Source of the DNA: Cellulomonas carbonis
Lineage (GTDB): Bacteria > Actinomycetota > Actinomycetes > Actinomycetales > Cellulomonadaceae
Reading direction: 5' to 3'
Assembly: GCF_014636275.1 (NCBI RefSeq)
Contig: NZ_BMEB01000001.1
Span: forward strand, 496,001-560,000
DNA length: 64,000 bases
Of the stretch, positions 26,041-37,629 are shown in pieces. Both the position numbers and the translations under genes were made by a program. The notes under the pieces were generated by a model that was not told the origin of the DNA, made no database searches, and saw only the letters and a list, made by a program, of their open reading frames with translations. Numbering within the stretch: position 1 is the stretch's first letter; the number at the start of each line of letters is the position of its first letter.

Positions 26041-26900
26041 GCCTGTCCCTCCTCGGCGCCGACCGGTGCGGCCGCGTCCCCGTAGTCGTCGGTGACCTCG
26101 ACCTCGCCCTCGTCGCCGCCGGTCCAGCGGACGGTGAGGTCACCCAGCGGCTGCACCTGGTCGAACGCGACTGCGCCCTCCCGGAACAGCTCGAGCAGCG
26201 CGAGGAACCGGACGACGACCACGAGCGTCCCGTCGGCGTCCTGCACGAGCGCGCGGAACGTCGTCGTGCCGACCCGCCGCAGCCGCTCGGTCACGACCGC
26301 GGCCTGCTCGCGCACGCTCACGGCGGGTGCGTGCAGGTGCGCGAGGTCGACCGTGGGCACCGCGCGGGGGCGCAGCGCGTGCGCCGCGAGGATCGCGAGC
26401 TCGGCCGGTCCGATCTCGAGGACGAGCTCGGGCAGGAGCGCCGCGTGGTGCGGCTCCAGGCCGACCGCGCGCGGGAGGCTCCGTGCCTGCGCCTCGAGCC
26501 GGGCGCCGAGCCGCGCCGCGACCTCCTTGTAGGCGCGGTACTGCAGCAGCCGGGCGAACAGCAGGTCCCTCGCCTCGAGCATCTCGAGGTCCTCGGCGTC
26601 CTCGACGTCGCCCGCCGGCAGCAGGCGCGCGGCCTTGAGGTCGAGCAGCGTCGCGGCGACGACGAGGAACTCGCTGATGCGGCCGAGCTCCCACGGCTGG
26701 TCGCCGGCCTCGGCGGCGCGGACCGCGGCGATGAACTCGTCCGTCACCTGCGCGAGGGCGACCTCCGTGATGTCGAGCTTGTGCTTGGCGATCAGGCCCA
26801 GCAGCAGGTCGAACGGACCCGTGAAGTTGTCGAGGTGGACCTCGAACGGGTCCTGGCCGGGACGCGGACGAGGAGCGGTCGAGCCGTCCTCAGGCTGCAT
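26037..26900 (-). CDS. scpA: Chromosome segregation protein ScpA (kleisin)
   Basis: ATG 26900 (MQPEDGS) was chosen because the homology starts soon after (FEVHLDNFTGPFDLLLGLIAKHKLDITEVALAQVTDEFI). It overlaps the parA stop by 11 nt. The length of 287 residues, the N-terminal helical domain and the C-terminal winged helix (SVREQAAVVTERLRRVGTTTFRALVQ) fit kleisin ScpA, which bridges the SMC heads together with ScpB. Confidence 0.93.
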   Translation of the reverse strand: MQPEDGSTAPRPRPGQDPFEVHLDNFTGPFDLLLGLIAKHKLDITEVALAQVTDEFIAAVRAAEAGDQPWELGRISEFLVVAATLLDLKAARLLPAGDVEDAEDLEMLEARDLLFARLLQYRAYKEVAARLGARLEAQARSLPRAVGLEPHHAALLPELVLEIGPAELAILAAHALRPRAVPTVDLAHLHAPAVSVREQAAVVTERLRRVGTTTFRALVQDADGTLVVVVRFLALLELFREGAVAFDQVQPLGDLTVRWTGGDEGEVEVTDDYGDAAAPVGAEEGQA

Positions 26901-27765
26901 CGCCACGCGCCACCAGCTCGCGCGCGAGCTGACGGTAGGCAGCGGCACCCGGGTGGGTCGGCGCGTACGTCGTGATGGGCTCGGCCGCGACCGAGGAGTC
27001 CGGGAACTTCACCGTCCGGCCGATGACCGTGTGCAGGAGCTGGTCGCCGAACGCCTCGTGCACGCGCGCGAGCACCTCGCGCGAGTGCAGCGTGCGCGGG
27101 TCGTGCATCGTCGCGAGGATCCCGTCGACCTGCAGGCGGGGGTTCAGCCGGTCGCGCACCTTCTCGACGGTCTCGATGAGCAGCGCGACGCCGCGGAGCG
27201 CGAAGAACTCGCACTCGAGCGGGATCAGCACGCCGTGCGCCGCGGTGAGCGCGTTGACCGTGAGCAGACCGAGCGACGGCTGGCAGTCCACCAGGATGAC
27301 GTCGTACTGCTCCTCGGCGGGACGCAGCACGCGCGACAGGACCGACTCGCGGGCGACCTCGCCCACGAGCTGCACCTCGGCAGCCGACAGGTCGATGTTC
27401 GCGGGAAGCAGGTCCAGGCCCGGGACGGCCGTGGGACGCACCATCTCCTCGAGACGCGCACCGCGCTCCATGAGGAGGTTGTAGATGGTCCGGTCGAGCT
27501 CGTGCGGGCTCGTGCCCAGGCCGACCGACGCCGCGCCCTGCGGGTCGAAGTCGACGATCAGCACGCGCCGCCCGTAGTCGGCGAGCGCGGCCGCGAGGTT
27601 GATGGTCGTCGTCGTCTTGCCGACGCCGCCCTTCTGGTTGCACAGCGCGATGATGCGCGCGGGTCCGTGGGAGGCCAGGGGGGCGGGTTCCGGGAACTCG
27701 GGCAACGGCCGGCCGACGGGGTCGGTGGGCGTCACGTCGCGGTCCTCGGAGGCCTGGCTGGTCAC
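26890..27765 (-). CDS. ParA-family ATPase
   Basis: The 291-residue protein carries the deviant Walker A motif QKGGVGKTTTTINLAAALAD and VLIVDFDPQGAASVGLG. The DVILVDCQPSLGLLTVNAL segment is Walker B. It belongs to the Soj/ParA group. No parB follows, so it is an orphan ParA beside scpAB, a standard actinobacterial arrangement, and probably acts in chromosome or cargo positioning. Confidence 0.92.
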   Translation of the reverse strand: MTSQASEDRDVTPTDPVGRPLPEFPEPAPLASHGPARIIALCNQKGGVGKTTTTINLAAALADYGRRVLIVDFDPQGAASVGLGTSPHELDRTIYNLLMERGARLEEMVRPTAVPGLDLLPANIDLSAAEVQLVGEVARESVLSRVLRPAEEQYDVILVDCQPSLGLLTVNALTAAHGVLIPLECEFFALRGVALLIETVEKVRDRLNPRLQVDGILATMHDPRTLHSREVLARVHEAFGDQLLHTVIGRTVKFPDSSVAAEPITTYAPTHPGAAAYRQLARELVARGDAA

Positions 27766-27814
27766 GGCCCCGAGGCTACCGCAGCGACCCTCCCGTCCCG
27801 TGGTGCGCGCGCCC

Positions 27815-28840
27815 TCAGAGCGCCCGCGGGTGCGCCGCGGCGTAGACCTCGCGCAGCGTGTCCGCGGTGACCTGGGTGTAGATCTGCGTCGTGGTGACCG
27901 AGGCGTGCCCGAGGAGCTCCTGGACGACCCGCACGTCCGCCCCGCCCGCGAGCATGTGGGTCGCGAACGAGTGGCGGAGCGTGTGCGGCGACACGTCGTC
28001 GGCCCGTGCGATCCCCGCGCGCTGCGCCGCCGTCCGCAGCACCGCCCAGGCGGTCTGCCGGCTCAGGCGCCCGCCGCGCGTGTTGAGCAGCAGCGCCGGT
28101 CCGCCGCGCCCCGCCGCCGCGAGGGCCGGGCGCGCACGGACGAGGTAGGCCCCGACGGCGTCGCGCGCGTACGACCCCACGGGGACGACCCGCTCCTTGC
28201 CGCCCTTGCCGAGCAGCCGCACCGACGTGGCGGCCGCCTCGAGGTCGAGGTCGTCGACGTCGAGCCCGACGACCTCGCTGATCCGCGCGCCCGTCGAGTA
28301 GAGCAGCTCGAGCAGTGCGCGGTCGCGCAGGGGCACCGGCCCCTCGCCCTCGCCCGCGGCCCGGATCAGGCGGTCGACGTCGTCCGTCGAGATCGCCTTG
28401 GGCAGCCGCCGGGGCAGCGCGGGCGGTCGGACGTCGCGCGCCGGGTCGTCCGCGGCGACGCCCTCGAGCGCGCAGAAGCGGTGCCAGCCGTGCACCGCGG
28501 CCACGACGCGCGCGGTGGACGCCGCGGCGAGGGGTCGGCGCTCCGCGTCACCCGTGCGCAGCGCCGTCACGAAGTCCTGCACGTCGTCCTGGGTCACCTG
28601 GGCGGCGGAGGTCCGTCCGCGTCGCGCGAGGAACGCGACGTACCGCGTGAGGTCCCGCCGGTAGGCGGCGAGCGTGTTGCCCGCGAGCCCGCGCTCGACG
28701 GCGAGGTGGTCGAGGTACGCGCCCACCTCCGCGGTCAGCGCCGCGGGACCGTCGGGCGCACCGGGCCCGACCCCGCCGGGCGGGTCGCCGGGTCGCGTGC
28801 CGGCGCTCGCGCCGGACGTCGTGCGGGCCCCGGCGGTCAC
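27815..28840 (-). CDS. xerD: Site-specific tyrosine recombinase XerD
   Basis: GTG 28840 gives 341 residues and starts just after the ctaB stop. The catalytic set is complete: Arg in [14 protein letters not shown], Lys in [39 protein letters not shown] with the Tyr nucleophile. It resolves chromosome dimers at dif together with XerC. Position next to parA and scpAB supports XerD rather than a mobile integrase. Confidence 0.93.
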   Translation of the reverse strand: MTAGARTTSGASAGTRPGDPPGGVGPGAPDGPAALTAEVGAYLDHLAVERGLAGNTLAAYRRDLTRYVAFLARRGRTSAAQVTQDDVQDFVTALRTGDAERRPLAAASTARVVAAVHGWHRFCALEGVAADDPARDVRPPALPRRLPKAISTDDVDRLIRAAGEGEGPVPLRDRALLELLYSTGARISEVVGLDVDDLDLEAAATSVRLLGKGGKERVVPVGSYARDAVGAYLVRARPALAAAGRGGPALLLNTRGGRLSRQTAWAVLRTAAQRAGIARADDVSPHTLRHSFATHMLAGGADVRVVQELLGHASVTTTQIYTQVTADTLREVYAAAHPRAL

Positions 28841-28841
28841 C

Positions 28842-29942
28842 TCAGGCGGGCAGGAGCGTCGCGACGCCCAGCCGCGCGACGAACGGGTCGGCACCGACGG
28901 CGACGAACAGGAGCGTCAGGTACGTGATCGACTGGTGGAACAGGCGCATCTCCCCCAGGCGGACGCCGGGACGCGGGCGGGCCGCCCGGCGCGCGAGGGC
29001 GATCGTGCTACCGAGGAACCACGCTCCGAGGACCGCCGCGAGGACGAGGTAGACCCACGTCATCGGCGTCAGCGCGACGAGCACGAGGGAGGCGGCGACC
29101 ATCGCGACGGTGTGCGCGAGCATCTCGCGGGACACCCGGACGTCGTCGGCCACCACGGGGAGCATCGGGACGCCGGCCGCCGCGTAGTCGCGCCGGAACC
29201 GCATCGACAGGGGCCAGTAGTGCGGCGGCGTCCAGAAGAAGATGACCGCGAACAGCGCCACGGGGGCCCAGTCGACGCGGCCGGTCACGGCCGACCACCC
29301 GATGAGCACCGGCATGCAGCCCGCGACGCCGCCCCACACGATGTTCTGCGGCGTCCTGCGCTTGAGCAGCATCGTGTAGCCGACGACGTAGAGGAGGATC
29401 GCGCCCAGCGCGAGCACCGCCGAGAGGACGTTCACCGTGACCACGAACCACACGAGCGAGAACGCCCCGAGCAGGTAGCCGAAGACGAGGGCCTCGCGCG
29501 GCGTGACCTCCCCCGTCACGAGCGGACGCCGCTTGGTCCGGTGCATGACCTGGTCGATGTCGCGGTCGAGGAAGCAGTTGAGGACGTTGGCCGAGCCGGC
29601 CGCGGCCGCCCCGCCCACGAGCGTCGCGAGGACCAGCCACACCGAGGGCATGCCGCGCTCGGCGAGCAGCATGGTCGGCACCGTCGTGACCAGCAGCAGC
29701 TCGATGATCCGCGGCTTGGTCAGCGCGACGAACGCCGCGACCCGCCGCCGCAGGCCGGGCCGGGCCGCGACCGCAGCCGCACGCTCGACCTCAGCCGTGG
29801 GGTCCGCGTCTCCCGTGGGGTCCACCGTGCCCGTCGGGTCGGCTGCGGCGCGGCCCGTCGAGGGCCCCGGCCGCTCGACCGGGACCTGGCTCGCTGTGCG
29901 CACGGTGCGAGGGCTCCGTTCCGTCGGGAGGGGACGACCCAT
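28842..29942 (-). CDS. ctaB: Protoheme IX farnesyltransferase (heme O synthase)
   Basis: The 366-residue UbiA-family membrane enzyme has a Pro/Thr-rich N-terminal tail (about 60 residues), then about nine helices. [23 protein letters not shown] is the prenyl-diphosphate Asp-rich motif, and [10 protein letters not shown] is the second Asp region. It converts heme B to heme O for cytochrome oxidase. It is divergent from tkt across a 227-bp spacer. Confidence 0.93.
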   Translation of the reverse strand: MGRPLPTERSPRTVRTASQVPVERPGPSTGRAAADPTGTVDPTGDADPTAEVERAAAVAARPGLRRRVAAFVALTKPRIIELLLVTTVPTMLLAERGMPSVWLVLATLVGGAAAAGSANVLNCFLDRDIDQVMHRTKRRPLVTGEVTPREALVFGYLLGAFSLVWFVVTVNVLSAVLALGAILLYVVGYTMLLKRRTPQNIVWGGVAGCMPVLIGWSAVTGRVDWAPVALFAVIFFWTPPHYWPLSMRFRRDYAAAGVPMLPVVADDVRVSREMLAHTVAMVAASLVLVALTPMTWVYLVLAAVLGAWFLGSTIALARRAARPRPGVRLGEMRLFHQSITYLTLLFVAVGADPFVARLGVATLLPA

Positions 29943-30169
29943 GGTACGTGGTGGCCGCCCGCGGCCGGGCCAGGCGGTCCGGCGCAGCGTCGGAGGGACC
30001 CCGCCGGCCGGGTCGTCCCACGACTCGGCCCGCTCGGCCCGGACCGCGTCGCGTGAGTACGCTCACACGGAGCGGTCGCTCTGGCGCGGCCCCGGGCACC
30101 GGCGACCTGGTCTCAGGTGCCCGGACCACGAGGTGACGCCCGGACGACCCCGGGCGGGAAAGAGGTCCT

Positions 30170-32338
30170 GTGAACGTGCCCCCCACCACCGAGCTGCAGT
30201 GGTCCGAGACGGACCGGCGTGCGGTCGACACCCTGAAGGTGCTCGCGGCCGACGCCGTGCAGAAGGTGGGCAACGGCCACCCGGGAACGGCGATGAGCCT
30301 CGCGCCCGCGGCCTACCTGCTCTTCCAGCACTTCCTCGAGCACGACCCGAGCGACTCGCACTGGGCCGGCCGTGACCGCTTCGTCCTGTCGGCCGGTCAC
30401 TCGTCGCTCACGCTCTACCTCCAGCTGTTCCTCTCGGGCTACGACGTGTCGCTCGACGACATCGCGGCACTGCGCACGTGGGGCTCGAAGACCCCCGGCC
30501 ACCCCGAGTACAAGCACACCGACGGCGTCGAGATCACGACCGGCCCGCTCGGACAGGGCCTCGCCTCGGCCGTCGGCATGGCGATGGCCGCGCGTCGTGA
30601 GCGCGGCCTGCTGGACCCCGACACGGCCGCCGGCGAGAGCCCGTTCGACCACACGGTCTGGGTCATCGCGTCCGACGGCGACCTCCAGGAGGGCGTCACG
30701 AGCGAGGCGTCGTCGCTCGCGGGCCACCAGGAGCTCGGCAACCTCGTCGTCATCTACGACGACAACAAGATCTCGATCGAGGACGACACCGACGTCTCGT
30801 TCAGCGAGGACGTCCTCGCGCGCTACGAGGCCTACGGCTGGCACACCCAGCGCGTCGACTGGACGCAGGGCGAGGGCGGCTACGACGAGGACGTGCACGC
30901 CCTCGCGGACGCGCTGCACGCGGCGCGCGCCGAGACCGGGCGCCCGTCGATCATCTCGCTGCGGACGATCATCGGCTGGCCGTCGCCGACCAAGCAGAAC
31001 ACCGGCAAGATCCACGGCTCGGCGCTCGGCGCCGAGGAGGTCGCCGCGCTCAAGGAGCTGCTCGGGTTCGACCCGGAGCGCAGCTTCGTCGTCGAGGACG
31101 AGGTGCTCGCGCACGCGCGCAAGGTCGTCGACCGGGGCCGCGCGAAGCACGCCGAGTGGGACCAGGCGTACCAGGCGTGGCGCACCGCGCAGCCCGAGCG
31201 CGCCGAGCTGTTCGACCGGCTGACCGAGCGTCGCCTGCCCGAGGGCTGGACCGAGGCGCTCCCGGTGTTCGAGGGCGGCAAGGCCGTCTCGACCCGCGCC
31301 GCGTCGGGCAAGGTCCTGACCGCGCTCGCGCCCGTGCTCCCCGAGCTGTGGGGCGGCTCCGCGGACCTGGCCGAGTCCAACAACACGACCATGGAGGGTG
31401 AGCCGTCCTTCCTCCCGGCGCACCGGTCGACCCGCGCCTGGAAGGGCGACCAGTACGGTCGCACGCTGCACTTCGGCATCCGCGAGCACGCCATGGGCTC
31501 GATCCTCAACGGGATCACGCTGCACGGCGGGACGCGCGCGTACGGCGGCACGTTCCTCGTCTTCAGCGACTACATGCGCCCGGCCGTGCGGCTCGCCGCC
31601 CTGATGCAGATCCCGTCGACGTTCGTGTGGACGCACGACTCGATCGGGCTCGGCGAGGACGGGCCCACGCACCAGCCGATCGAGCACCTCGCCGCGCTGC
31701 GCGCGATCCCGGGGCTCGACGTCGTCCGCCCGGCCGACGCGAACGAGGTGGCCTGGGCCTGGCGCACGGTGCTCGAGCGGACCCACAACCCGGCGGGCGT
31801 CGTCCTCACGCGGCAGAACGTCCCGACGTTCGAGCGCGGTGAGGGCGCCGCGTCGGGCGACACGTTCGCGGCCGCCGACGGCGTCGCGCGCGGCGCGTAC
31901 GTCCTGGCGGACGCGCGGCACGGCTCGCCGCAGGTGATCCTGCTCGCGACCGGCTCCGAGGTGCAGGTCGCGGTCGCGGCCCGCGAGCTGCTCGAGGCCG
32001 AGGGCGTCGCGACGCGCGTCGTCTCGGTCCCGTGCCGCGAGTGGTTCGACGAGCAGCCCGCCGACTACCGCGAGCAGGTCCTGCCGTCGTCCGTCCGCGC
32101 CCGCGTGTCGGTCGAGGCGGCCGTGGCGCAGGGCTGGCGCGAGCTCGTCGGCGACGCCGGGCGCTCGGTCTCGATCGAGCACTTCGGCGCCTCGGCCGAC
32201 CACGAGACGCTCTTCCGCGAGTTCGGCTTCACCCCCGAGGCCGTCGCTGCGGCCGCTCGCGAGTCGCTCGCGCACGTCGCCGACGCCTCACCCGGTGCGG
32301 GCCCCCGCCCGACCGAGGGCGGCACCGCCGACGTCTGA
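30170..32338 (+). CDS. tkt: Transketolase
   Basis: The 722-residue product starts at GTG 30170 after GGGAAAGAGGTCC. It has the N-terminal [19 protein letters not shown], the thiamine diphosphate motif [20 protein letters not shown] with YDDN, the pyrimidine domain [15 protein letters not shown] and a C-terminal domain with [10 protein letters not shown]. It moves two-carbon ketol units in the pentose phosphate pathway. It heads the tkt-tal-zwf-opcA-pgl operon. Confidence 0.97.
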   Translation: MNVPPTTELQWSETDRRAVDTLKVLAADAVQKVGNGHPGTAMSLAPAAYLLFQHFLEHDPSDSHWAGRDRFVLSAGHSSLTLYLQLFLSGYDVSLDDIAALRTWGSKTPGHPEYKHTDGVEITTGPLGQGLASAVGMAMAARRERGLLDPDTAAGESPFDHTVWVIASDGDLQEGVTSEASSLAGHQELGNLVVIYDDNKISIEDDTDVSFSEDVLARYEAYGWHTQRVDWTQGEGGYDEDVHALADALHAARAETGRPSIISLRTIIGWPSPTKQNTGKIHGSALGAEEVAALKELLGFDPERSFVVEDEVLAHARKVVDRGRAKHAEWDQAYQAWRTAQPERAELFDRLTERRLPEGWTEALPVFEGGKAVSTRAASGKVLTALAPVLPELWGGSADLAESNNTTMEGEPSFLPAHRSTRAWKGDQYGRTLHFGIREHAMGSILNGITLHGGTRAYGGTFLVFSDYMRPAVRLAALMQIPSTFVWTHDSIGLGEDGPTHQPIEHLAALRAIPGLDVVRPADANEVAWAWRTVLERTHNPAGVVLTRQNVPTFERGEGAASGDTFAAADGVARGAYVLADARHGSPQVILLATGSEVQVAVAARELLEAEGVATRVVSVPCREWFDEQPADYREQVLPSSVRARVSVEAAVAQGWRELVGDAGRSVSIEHFGASADHETLFREFGFTPEAVAAAARESLAHVADASPGAGPRPTEGGTADV

Positions 32339-32405
32339 CCCGTCAGGTCCGGCGGGGGCGGCGCGACCCGCCCCCGCCGGACGACCCATCAGGAGGAGCC
32401 ACGCC

Positions 32406-33587
32406 ATGACCCACGAGAACCCGGCCGCGGCGCACGACGCCCCCGCACCGTCGTCCACCCCGTCCGCCGCCCCCGAGCCGGTCCGGCGGCTGCAGGACGC
32501 CGGCGTCGCCATCTGGCTCGACGACCTCTCGCGCGAGCTGCTGCGCACGGGCGAGCTCGAGCGCCTCGTCGCCGAGCGCGGCGTCGTGGGCGTGACGACC
32601 AACCCCACCATCTTCGCCTCGGCGCTCGCCGAGGGGTCCGCCTACGACGAGCAGCTGCGGGACCTCGCGTCGCGCGGCGCCGACGTCGAGACCGCGGTCT
32701 TCGAGATCACGACCGACGACGTGCGCACCGCGTGCGACGTCCTCGCGCCCGTGCACCGGGCCACGGACGGTCGCGACGGTCGTGTCTCGATCGAGGTCGA
32801 CCCGCGCCTCGCGCGAGACACCGAGGCGACCGTCGAGACCGCGCGCCGCCTGTGGTCGACGGTGGACCGGCCCAACCTCTTCATCAAGATCCCCGCGACC
32901 GTCGAGGGCCTCCCCGCCATCACCGCGGCCGTCGCCGACGGGATCAGCGTGAACGTCACGCTGATCTTCTCGCTCGAGCGCTACCGCGCGGTCATCGACG
33001 CGTACCTCGACGGTCTCGAGCAGGCGCGCGCCCACGGTCACGACCTGACGCAGATCCACTCGGTCGCGTCCTTCTTCGTCTCGCGCGTCGACGCCGCCGT
33101 GGACAAGCGCCTCGACGCGCTCGGCACGGACGAGGCGGCCGCCCTGCGGGGCACCGTGGCGCTCGCGAACGCCCGCCTCGCCTACCAGGTCTTCGAGGAG
33201 ACCGTCGCGGGCGAGCGCTGGCGCGGCCTCGCGACCGCTGGCGCCAACGTCCAGCGACCGCTGTGGGCGTCGACGGGCGTCAAGGACCCGGCGTACCCCG
33301 ACACCCTCTACGTCGACCAGCTCGTCGCCCGCGACGTCGTCAACACGATGCCCGGCGCGACGCTCGAGGCCGCCGCCGACCACGCCGAGGTCTCGGGCGA
33401 CACCGTGCGCGGGACGTACGACGACGCCGCGGCGACGATCGACCGCCTGCGCGCGCTGGGCATCGAGCTCGACGAGGTCACGACGACGCTCGAGGAGGAG
33501 GGCGTCGCCAAGTTCGAGGCCTCCTGGTCGGAGCTGCTCACGACCGTCGAGGACGGGCTCGCGCGTGCCCGCGAGGGAGCGCGGTGA
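32406..33587 (+). CDS. tal: Transaldolase
   Basis: ATG 32406 follows AGGAGGAGCC, giving 393 residues. [18 protein letters not shown], the Schiff-base Lys in [12 protein letters not shown], and [15 protein letters not shown] match the long actinobacterial transaldolase. It transfers dihydroxyacetone units in the non-oxidative pentose phosphate branch. Confidence 0.96.
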   Translation: MTHENPAAAHDAPAPSSTPSAAPEPVRRLQDAGVAIWLDDLSRELLRTGELERLVAERGVVGVTTNPTIFASALAEGSAYDEQLRDLASRGADVETAVFEITTDDVRTACDVLAPVHRATDGRDGRVSIEVDPRLARDTEATVETARRLWSTVDRPNLFIKIPATVEGLPAITAAVADGISVNVTLIFSLERYRAVIDAYLDGLEQARAHGHDLTQIHSVASFFVSRVDAAVDKRLDALGTDEAAALRGTVALANARLAYQVFEETVAGERWRGLATAGANVQRPLWASTGVKDPAYPDTLYVDQLVARDVVNTMPGATLEAAADHAEVSGDTVRGTYDDAAATIDRLRALGIELDEVTTTLEEEGVAKFEASWSELLTTVEDGLARAREGAR

Positions 33588-35125
33588 GCCCCGCTCGAGT
33601 CACCGCCGACCACAACCCGCTGCGCGACCCGCGCGACCGCCGTCTCCCTCGCATCGCCGGGCCGTGCGGCCTGGTGATCTTCGGCGTCACGGGTGACCTG
33701 GCGCGCCGCAAGCTCATGCCCGCGGTGTACGACCTCGCGAACCGCGGGCTCCTGCCACCCGGCTTCGCGCTCACCGGCTTCGCGCGGCGCGACTGGGAGG
33801 CGCAGGACTTCGCCCAGGTCGTCCACGACGCGGTCAAGGAGAACGCCCGCACGCCGTTCCGCGAGAGCACCTGGCGCCAGCTCGCCGAGGGCATCCGCTT
33901 CGTCCAGGGCGAGTTCGACGACGACGACGCGTTCGACCGGCTCAGCACGACGGTCGCGGAGCTCGACGCCGAGCGCGGCACCGGCGGCAACCACGCCTTC
34001 TACCTGTCGGTGCCGCCCGGCTCCTTCCCGCTGGTGTGCCGGCAGCTGGCCCGGTCGGGCCTGTCGCGGCAGACCGAGGGGGCGTGGCGGCGCGTCGTCG
34101 TCGAGAAGCCGTTCGGGCACGACCTGCAGAGCGCGCGCGAGCTCAACGACGTCGTCTCGGAGGTGTTCGAGCCCGAGTCGGTCTTCCGGATCGACCACTA
34201 CCTGGGCAAGGAGACCGTGCAGAACATGCTGGCGCTCCGGTTCGCCAACCAGCTGTTCGAGCCCATCTGGAACGCCCACTACGTCGACCACGTCCAGATC
34301 ACGATGGCCGAGGACATCGGCATCGGGGGGCGCGCCGGGTACTACGACGGCATCGGTGCGGCGCGCGACGTCATCCAGAACCACCTGCTGCAGCTCCTCG
34401 CGCTCACGGCGATGGAGGAGCCCGTGTCGTTCGACGCGGACGACCTGCGCGCCGAGAAGGAGAAGGTGCTCTCCGCGGTCCGCCTCCCGAAGGACCTGGG
34501 TCGCCACACCGCCCGGGGCCAGTACGCCGCCGGCTGGCAGGGCGGCGAGGAGGTCGTGGGCTACCTCGACGAGCAGGGCATCGCTCCCGACTCCGGCACC
34601 GAGACGTACGCCGCGATCCGGCTCGACATCGACACCCGGCGGTGGGCCGGTGTGCCGTTCTACCTGCGCACGGGCAAGCGGCTCGGCCGCCGCGTGACCG
34701 AGATCGCCGTCGTGTTCAAGAAGGCGCCGCACCTGCCGTTCGAGTCGACCGCGACCGAGGAGCTCGGCAACAACGCCCTCGTCATCCGGGTCCAGCCGGA
34801 CGAGGGCGTGACCCTTCGCTTCGGCTCGAAGGTCCCCGGCACGTCGATGGAGGTCCGCGACGTGACGATGGACTTCGGCTACGGGCACGCGTTCACCGAG
34901 TCGTCGCCCGAGGCCTACGAGCGGCTCATCCTCGACGTCCTCCTCGGGGACCCGCCCCTGTTCCCGCGCCACGAGGAGGTCGAGCTGTCGTGGAAGATCC
35001 TCGACCCGATCACCGAGTACTGGGCGCAGCACGGGCAGCCCGAGCCGTACCGGTCGGGCACCTGGGGCCCGCCCTCGGCCGACGAGATGATGGCGCGCGA
35101 CGGCCGCACGTGGCGGCGTCCGTGA
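33584..35125 (+). CDS. zwf: Glucose-6-phosphate 1-dehydrogenase
   Basis: The start GTG 33584 overlaps the tal stop by 4 nt, giving 513 residues. [19 protein letters not shown] is the NADP-binding motif. [13 protein letters not shown] contains the substrate-binding and catalytic His-Tyr-Leu-Gly-Lys region. It starts the oxidative pentose phosphate branch and is followed by its assembly factor OpcA. Confidence 0.97.
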   Translation: MSPARVTADHNPLRDPRDRRLPRIAGPCGLVIFGVTGDLARRKLMPAVYDLANRGLLPPGFALTGFARRDWEAQDFAQVVHDAVKENARTPFRESTWRQLAEGIRFVQGEFDDDDAFDRLSTTVAELDAERGTGGNHAFYLSVPPGSFPLVCRQLARSGLSRQTEGAWRRVVVEKPFGHDLQSARELNDVVSEVFEPESVFRIDHYLGKETVQNMLALRFANQLFEPIWNAHYVDHVQITMAEDIGIGGRAGYYDGIGAARDVIQNHLLQLLALTAMEEPVSFDADDLRAEKEKVLSAVRLPKDLGRHTARGQYAAGWQGGEEVVGYLDEQGIAPDSGTETYAAIRLDIDTRRWAGVPFYLRTGKRLGRRVTEIAVVFKKAPHLPFESTATEELGNNALVIRVQPDEGVTLRFGSKVPGTSMEVRDVTMDFGYGHAFTESSPEAYERLILDVLLGDPPLFPRHEEVELSWKILDPITEYWAQHGQPEPYRSGTWGPPSADEMMARDGRTWRRP

Positions 35126-35180
35126 CGCCGCGGGCACGCGCGTGCGCCGGGGTGCACGGCAAGGACGGAAGGGGACGGTC

Positions 35181-36101
35181 ATGATCCGCGAGCTGCCCGA
35201 CACCACCACCTCGAGGGTCGCCAAGGAGCTGCTCCGTCTGCGGGACGAGGGCGGGGCGGTCGCGCTCGGCCGCGTGCTCACGCTCCTCGTCGAGACGCAC
35301 GTCGACGGCGTCGAGCGCGCCGTGGAGATCGCGAACGACGCGAGCCGCGAGCACCCCTGCCGCGTCATCGTGCTCGCCGCCGACGACGCGTGCACCGCGG
35401 GCCGGGTCGACGGCCAGATCCGCGTCGGCGGTGACGCCGGCGCGAGCGAGGTCGTCGTCCTGCGGACGACGCGCGAGATGCTCGAGCACAGCGACACCCT
35501 CGTCATGCCGCTGCTGCTGCCGGACGCGCCGATCGTGGTGTGGTGGCCGGACGAGCTGCCCGCCGCGCCGGCCGACCACCCGCTCGGCCGGATGGCGCAG
35601 CGGCGGATCACGGACACGGTCCTGTGCACCGACCCGCGTGCGGCGCTCGACCAGCTCCAGCGGAGCTACCGCGACGGCGACACCGACCTGGCCTGGACCC
35701 GTCTGACGGTGTGGCGGGGGCTCCTCGCCGCAGCGCTCGACCAGCCCCCGCACGAGCCCGTGCGCCGCGCCGTCGTCTCGGGGCGTGGTGACCACCCGTC
35801 GGTGTGGCTGCTCGCGGCGTGGCTCGCGCAGGCGCTGCGCTGCCCGGTGTCCGTGGTGGAGCAGCCCGAGGCCGAGGCCGTCACGCGCGTCGAGCTCGAC
35901 CGCGCCTCGGGACCCGTCGTCATCGACCGGCCCGACGGCCGCACGGCCACCCTCGAGCAGCCCGGCCAGCCGCAGCGTCGCGTCTCGATGCCCCTGCGTC
36001 AGCTCGACGAGTGCGTCGCGGAGGAGCTGCGGCGGCTCGACCCCGACGAGGTCTACGGCGAGGTCCTCGTGAAGGGCCTCGACCGGATCGGAGCGGCATG
36101 A
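35181..36101 (+). CDS. opcA: Glucose-6-phosphate dehydrogenase assembly protein OpcA
   Basis: ATG 35181 gives 306 residues beginning MIRELPDTTTSRVAKELLRLRDEGG. RVIVLA, PLLLPDAPIVVWWPDELP and the general layout are those of OpcA, which in actinobacteria and cyanobacteria activates or assembles Zwf. The position between zwf and pgl is the conserved one. Confidence 0.93.
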   Translation: MIRELPDTTTSRVAKELLRLRDEGGAVALGRVLTLLVETHVDGVERAVEIANDASREHPCRVIVLAADDACTAGRVDGQIRVGGDAGASEVVVLRTTREMLEHSDTLVMPLLLPDAPIVVWWPDELPAAPADHPLGRMAQRRITDTVLCTDPRAALDQLQRSYRDGDTDLAWTRLTVWRGLLAAALDQPPHEPVRRAVVSGRGDHPSVWLLAAWLAQALRCPVSVVEQPEAEAVTRVELDRASGPVVIDRPDGRTATLEQPGQPQRRVSMPLRQLDECVAEELRRLDPDEVYGEVLVKGLDRIGAA

Positions 36102-36874
36102 CCATCCCGCACCAGCCGGCACGCACCGTCGTCGTCCACCCGGACGCGGAGACGCTGGCGCGCGTCACGGCGGCCCGCCTCGTGGTCGCCCTCGTCGACG
36201 CGCAGTCCACCCACTCCCCCGTCCACGTCGGCCTGACCGGCGGCACCGTCGGCACGCGGGTCCTCGAGGAGGTCGCCACCTCGCCGCTGCGCGACGCGGT
36301 CGACTGGACCGGGGTCCACGTGTGGTGGGGCGACGAGCGGTTCCTCGCGTCGGGCGACCCCGAGCGGAACGAGACCCAGGCCCGAACGGCGCTCCTGGAC
36401 GCCGTGCCGGTCCCGCCCGGGAACGTGCACCCCATGCCCGCGCTCGGGGGCGAGATCCGGACGCCCGAGGACTCCGCCGCCGCGTACGCCGCGGAGCTCG
36501 CCCGGCACGCTGCGGCAGGCGGACCACTCGCCGACGACGCCGGCCCGGCCGTCCCCGCCTTCGACGTCCTCCTCCTCGGAATGGGTCCCGACGGGCACGT
36601 CGCGTCCCTCTTCCCTGGCGACCCGGCCCTCGAGGTCGTCGACCGGACCGTCGTCGGGGTGCAGGCGTCCCCCAAACCGCCGCCCCAGCGCGTCAGCCTC
36701 ACGTTCCCCGCGATCGAGGCGGCCGACGAGGTGTGGGTCGTCGTCGCCGGATCGGAGAAGGCGGGGCCGACCGCGCGGGCCCTCGCGGGCGACGACCCGC
36801 GCGAGACCCCCGCTTCCGGTGCGCTCGGCCGCAGCCGGACGCTCTGGCTGGTCGACGCAGCCGCCGCCGGCTGA
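36098..36874 (+). CDS. pgl: 6-phosphogluconolactonase
   Basis: ATG 36098 overlaps the opcA stop by 4 nt, giving 258 residues. VHVGLTGGTVGTRVLEEV, VHVWWGDERFLASGDPERNE and LLLGMGPDGHVASLFPG are the DevB/Pgl substrate-binding boxes. It hydrolyses the lactone made by Zwf, completing the operon's oxidative branch. Confidence 0.94.
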   Translation: MTIPHQPARTVVVHPDAETLARVTAARLVVALVDAQSTHSPVHVGLTGGTVGTRVLEEVATSPLRDAVDWTGVHVWWGDERFLASGDPERNETQARTALLDAVPVPPGNVHPMPALGGEIRTPEDSAAAYAAELARHAAAGGPLADDAGPAVPAFDVLLLGMGPDGHVASLFPGDPALEVVDRTVVGVQASPKPPPQRVSLTFPAIEAADEVWVVVAGSEKAGPTARALAGDDPRETPASGALGRSRTLWLVDAAAAG

Positions 36875-36878
36875 CCCC

Positions 36879-37547
36879 GTGCGCGAGGTCTGGTCCGCCG
36901 TCGACGACTACGTCGTCGCGCACCTCTGCGCGGACGACGAGGTCCTGACGCGAGCCCTTGCACGTGCGCATGCGGCGGGTCTGCCGCCCATCCAGGTGTC
37001 CGCCGCGCAGGGCAGGATGCTCGAGCTGCTCGTCCGCATGCAGGGCGCCCGCCGCGTGCTCGAGGTCGGCACCCTGGGTGCCTACAGCACGATCTGGCTC
37101 GCGCGGGGTCTCCGGGCGCCTGGCGCCCACCTCACGACGCTGGAGATCGACGCCACGCACGCGGAGGTGGCGAGGGCGAACCTGCACGACGCCGGCCTCG
37201 ACGACGTGGTCGAGCTGCGCCTCGGTGCGGCCTCCGACTCCTTCGACGAGATGATCCGCGCGGGCGTCGAGCCGTTCGACCTCGTGTTCATCGACGCCGA
37301 CAAGCCGTCCAACGCGCACTACCTCGCCCAAGCGGTCCGCCTCGCCCGTCCGGGCACCGTCGTCGTCGTCGACAACGTCGTGCGTCAGGGAGCACTCGCG
37401 GACGATCGCAGCGCCGACGAGCGCGTCGTCGGCAGTCGCGCGGTGGTCGAGGCCGTGGCCGCCGACCCGCGCCTCACCGCGACCGTGGTGCAGACCGTCG
37501 GCCACAAGGGCTACGACGGCTTCCTGCTCGTCCGCGTCGACGACTGA
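36879..37547 (+). CDS. SAM-dependent O-methyltransferase (CCoAOMT/COMT-like)
   Basis: GTG 36879 lies 4 nt after pgl and gives 222 residues. RVLEVGTLGAYSTIWLARGL is the SAM-binding motif. DLVFIDADKPSNAHYL and TVVVVDNVVRQGAL carry the metal-ligand Asp positions of the cation-dependent O-methyltransferase family. The substrate is unknown. It is probably read through from the pentose phosphate operon and ends at the hairpin 37563-37603. Confidence 0.87.
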   Translation: MREVWSAVDDYVVAHLCADDEVLTRALARAHAAGLPPIQVSAAQGRMLELLVRMQGARRVLEVGTLGAYSTIWLARGLRAPGAHLTTLEIDATHAEVARANLHDAGLDDVVELRLGAASDSFDEMIRAGVEPFDLVFIDADKPSNAHYLAQAVRLARPGTVVVVDNVVRQGALADDRSADERVVGSRAVVEAVAADPRLTATVVQTVGHKGYDGFLLVRVDD

Positions 37548-37562
37548 GCCCGCCACCGCGAA

Positions 37563-37603
37563 CGGCCGAGCCCGCCACCGCGGTGCGGTGGCGGGCTCGG
37601 CCG
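37563..37603. terminator. Bidirectional terminator between methyltransferase and rbpA
   Basis: The 19-bp perfect arms at 37563-37581 and 37585-37603 form a stem with a 3-nt loop, between two convergent genes. Confidence 0.85.
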
Positions 37604-37629
37604 CGATGTCTTCGGAGGAGGGCCGTCGG

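Noticed and set aside
36879..37547. O-methyltransferase as part of a secondary-metabolite cluster
   Set aside because: It lies in the core chromosome 4 nt after pgl, far from the island, with no other biosynthetic genes beside it.
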